From positions 1,116,001 to 1,180,000 of the forward strand of contig CBDHFR010000004.1 of the NCBI GenBank assembly GCA_965262665.1: a stretch of 64,000 nucleotides of DNA, in the 5' to 3' direction. This document shows, piece after piece, positions 63,365-64,000 of this stretch. The notes below the pieces were generated by a model. The model was given only the letters and a program-made list of their open reading frames with translations. It did no database searches and had not been told where the DNA came from. This DNA is from CBDBND01 sp965262665 (GTDB taxonomy: Bacteria > Pseudomonadota > Alphaproteobacteria > Rhodospirillales > Rhodospirillaceae). The translations under genes and the position numbers were made by a program. Every line of letters starts with the position of its first letter. Within the stretch, counting starts at the first letter, position 1.

Positions 63365-64000
63365 CTAAAAACTGGTTGGACGGTCGAGAATTTCAAGTAA
63401 ATCAGGACCCAAATACCGCGTGTTGGACCTTTGGAACCTAGGACTGTCCGACAGTTGGGCAAATTCGAGGCCAGCGACCGCCGAGATGCCGTCTCCGCCA
63501 ATGAAGAACGGCGCCTGCAGTGCATAAATCCGGTCGACTAAGTCGTCGTGCAGGAATGAGGCTGTGAGATTGCTCCCTCCCTCCACCAGGATCCGCGTCA
63601 TGCCCCGTTCCGCCAGTAGCGACGTCGCCGCACGTGCAAACGCGTGATCACTGGGATCGGCGGCAATCAAAACGTCCGCGCCAAAATCTTTTAAAGCGGC
63701 GACGTGTTCAGCGTTTGCGCTTGTTGACGTCACGATCCACGTGGGAACCGTCGCAGCAGTCGTAACCAATTTTGCCGTCAGCGGCGTCCTCAGTCGGCGG
63801 TCAAAGGCTACCCGAACCGGTTGTGCTGATGGGTCGCCTGCCAGTCCAGGCAACCGACACGTAAGCTTGGGGTCATCTGACAAAACTGTTCCAGAGCCGA
63901 CGACAATCGCATCGTGGGTGGCGCGCAGAAAATGACCATAACGGCGTGCATCTTCGCTTGTGATCCATTGGCTTTCACCGCTCGCCATAGCGATGCGGCC
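63365..64000 (-). CDS. ribD: Riboflavin biosynthesis protein RibD, reductase part (runs off window)
   Basis: The visible 211 codons are the C-terminal pyrimidine reductase domain: RIAMASGESQWITSEDARRY, GSGTVLSDDPKLTCRLPGLA, VRVAFDRRLRTPL, ILVEGGSNLTASFLHDDLVD and YALQAPFFIGGDG. The N-terminal deaminase with its zinc site lies beyond the right edge. RibD makes the diaminopyrimidine partner for lumazine. It is the first gene of the rib unit seen here; any FMN riboswitch would be outside the window. Confidence 0.95.
   Translation of the reverse strand, partial: GRIAMASGESQWITSEDARRYGHFLRATHDAIVVGSGTVLSDDPKLTCRLPGLAGDPSAQPVRVAFDRRLRTPLTAKLVTTAATVPTWIVTSTSANAEHVAALKDFGADVLIAADPSDHAFARAATSLLAERGMTRILVEGGSNLTASFLHDDLVDRIYALQAPFFIGGDGISAVAGLEFAQLSDSPRFQRSNTRYLGPDLLEILDRPTSF

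Overview
The window looks like a chromosomal segment of an alphaproteobacterium, probably Rhodospirillales-like. This rests on gene families and order, not on a database search: ribD-ribE-ribB-ribH-nusB-thiL next to a K+-independent proton pyrophosphatase, a class I PHA synthase, GlpX-type fructose bisphosphatase, and a RecJ-GlpX-Hom-aminotransferase run. The backbone is moderately GC-rich and carries two blocks of ordinary housekeeping genes. The remainder is accessory DNA full of broken transposases, integrases and short repeats.

Layout. 0-3.4 kb: IS481 remnant, a DUF442 (BLH-type) phosphatase/sulfurtransferase-like lipoprotein, a dead alpha/beta hydrolase and a YeeE/TsuA-type sulfur transporter. 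3.4-8 kb: IS630 remnants, a TonB-dependent receptor, and a tyrosine recombinase with a small Cys-rich partner. 8.07-20.05 kb: a probable integrated island. It ends at a tRNA-Glu(TTC) whose last 15 bases recur as a direct repeat at 8066, and a P4-type integrase (now carrying a nonsense codon) sits beside the tRNA. Its cargo is a mosaic of IS256/IS630/IS481 pieces, an AhpD-like protein, a VOC protein, an oligopeptide-type binding protein with an alpha/beta hydrolase, an AlpA regulator, a ParB-like protein and a Cys-rich protein coupled to a second integrase fragment.

20-33 kb: backbone. GNAT acetyltransferase, an HdeA-like duplicated periplasmic protein, recJ, glpX, hom, alaC-like aminotransferase, an OmpA-type lipoprotein, phaC and a phnC-phnE-phnE transporter without phnD. 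33.5-56.1 kb: a second accessory zone with two further complete tyrosine integrases. It holds an IS5 pair, an IS3 nested in an IS630 transposase, IS6 remnants, a metalloprotease gene split by IS5, remnants of hsdR, dinB and ParB/DUF3631 genes, and a SDR. It also holds a sacsin-like ATPase-family fragment with a CxxC/HNH-like tail followed by a DUF2971 gene (a candidate damaged defence locus), a flavoprotein oxidoreductase and a retropepsin-like protease.

56.2-64 kb: backbone. bamE faces hppA across a perfect-palindrome terminator. Then, on the minus strand reading leftwards from the right edge, ribD (partial), ribE, ribB, ribH, nusB, thiL and a FliL-like gene form a compact, partly overlapping operon leading toward hppA.

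The most unusual non-genic signals are four related families or pairs of short repeats: ~78-bp MITE-like inverted-repeat elements whose ends resemble the end beside an IS481-like transposase; a 231-bp sequence found twice, each time just upstream of an intact exported-protein gene; a 62-bp element found twice in opposite orientation; and a 15-bp motif (TTAGTCTGACAATGC) scattered at junctions. No CRISPR array or rRNA gene was seen.
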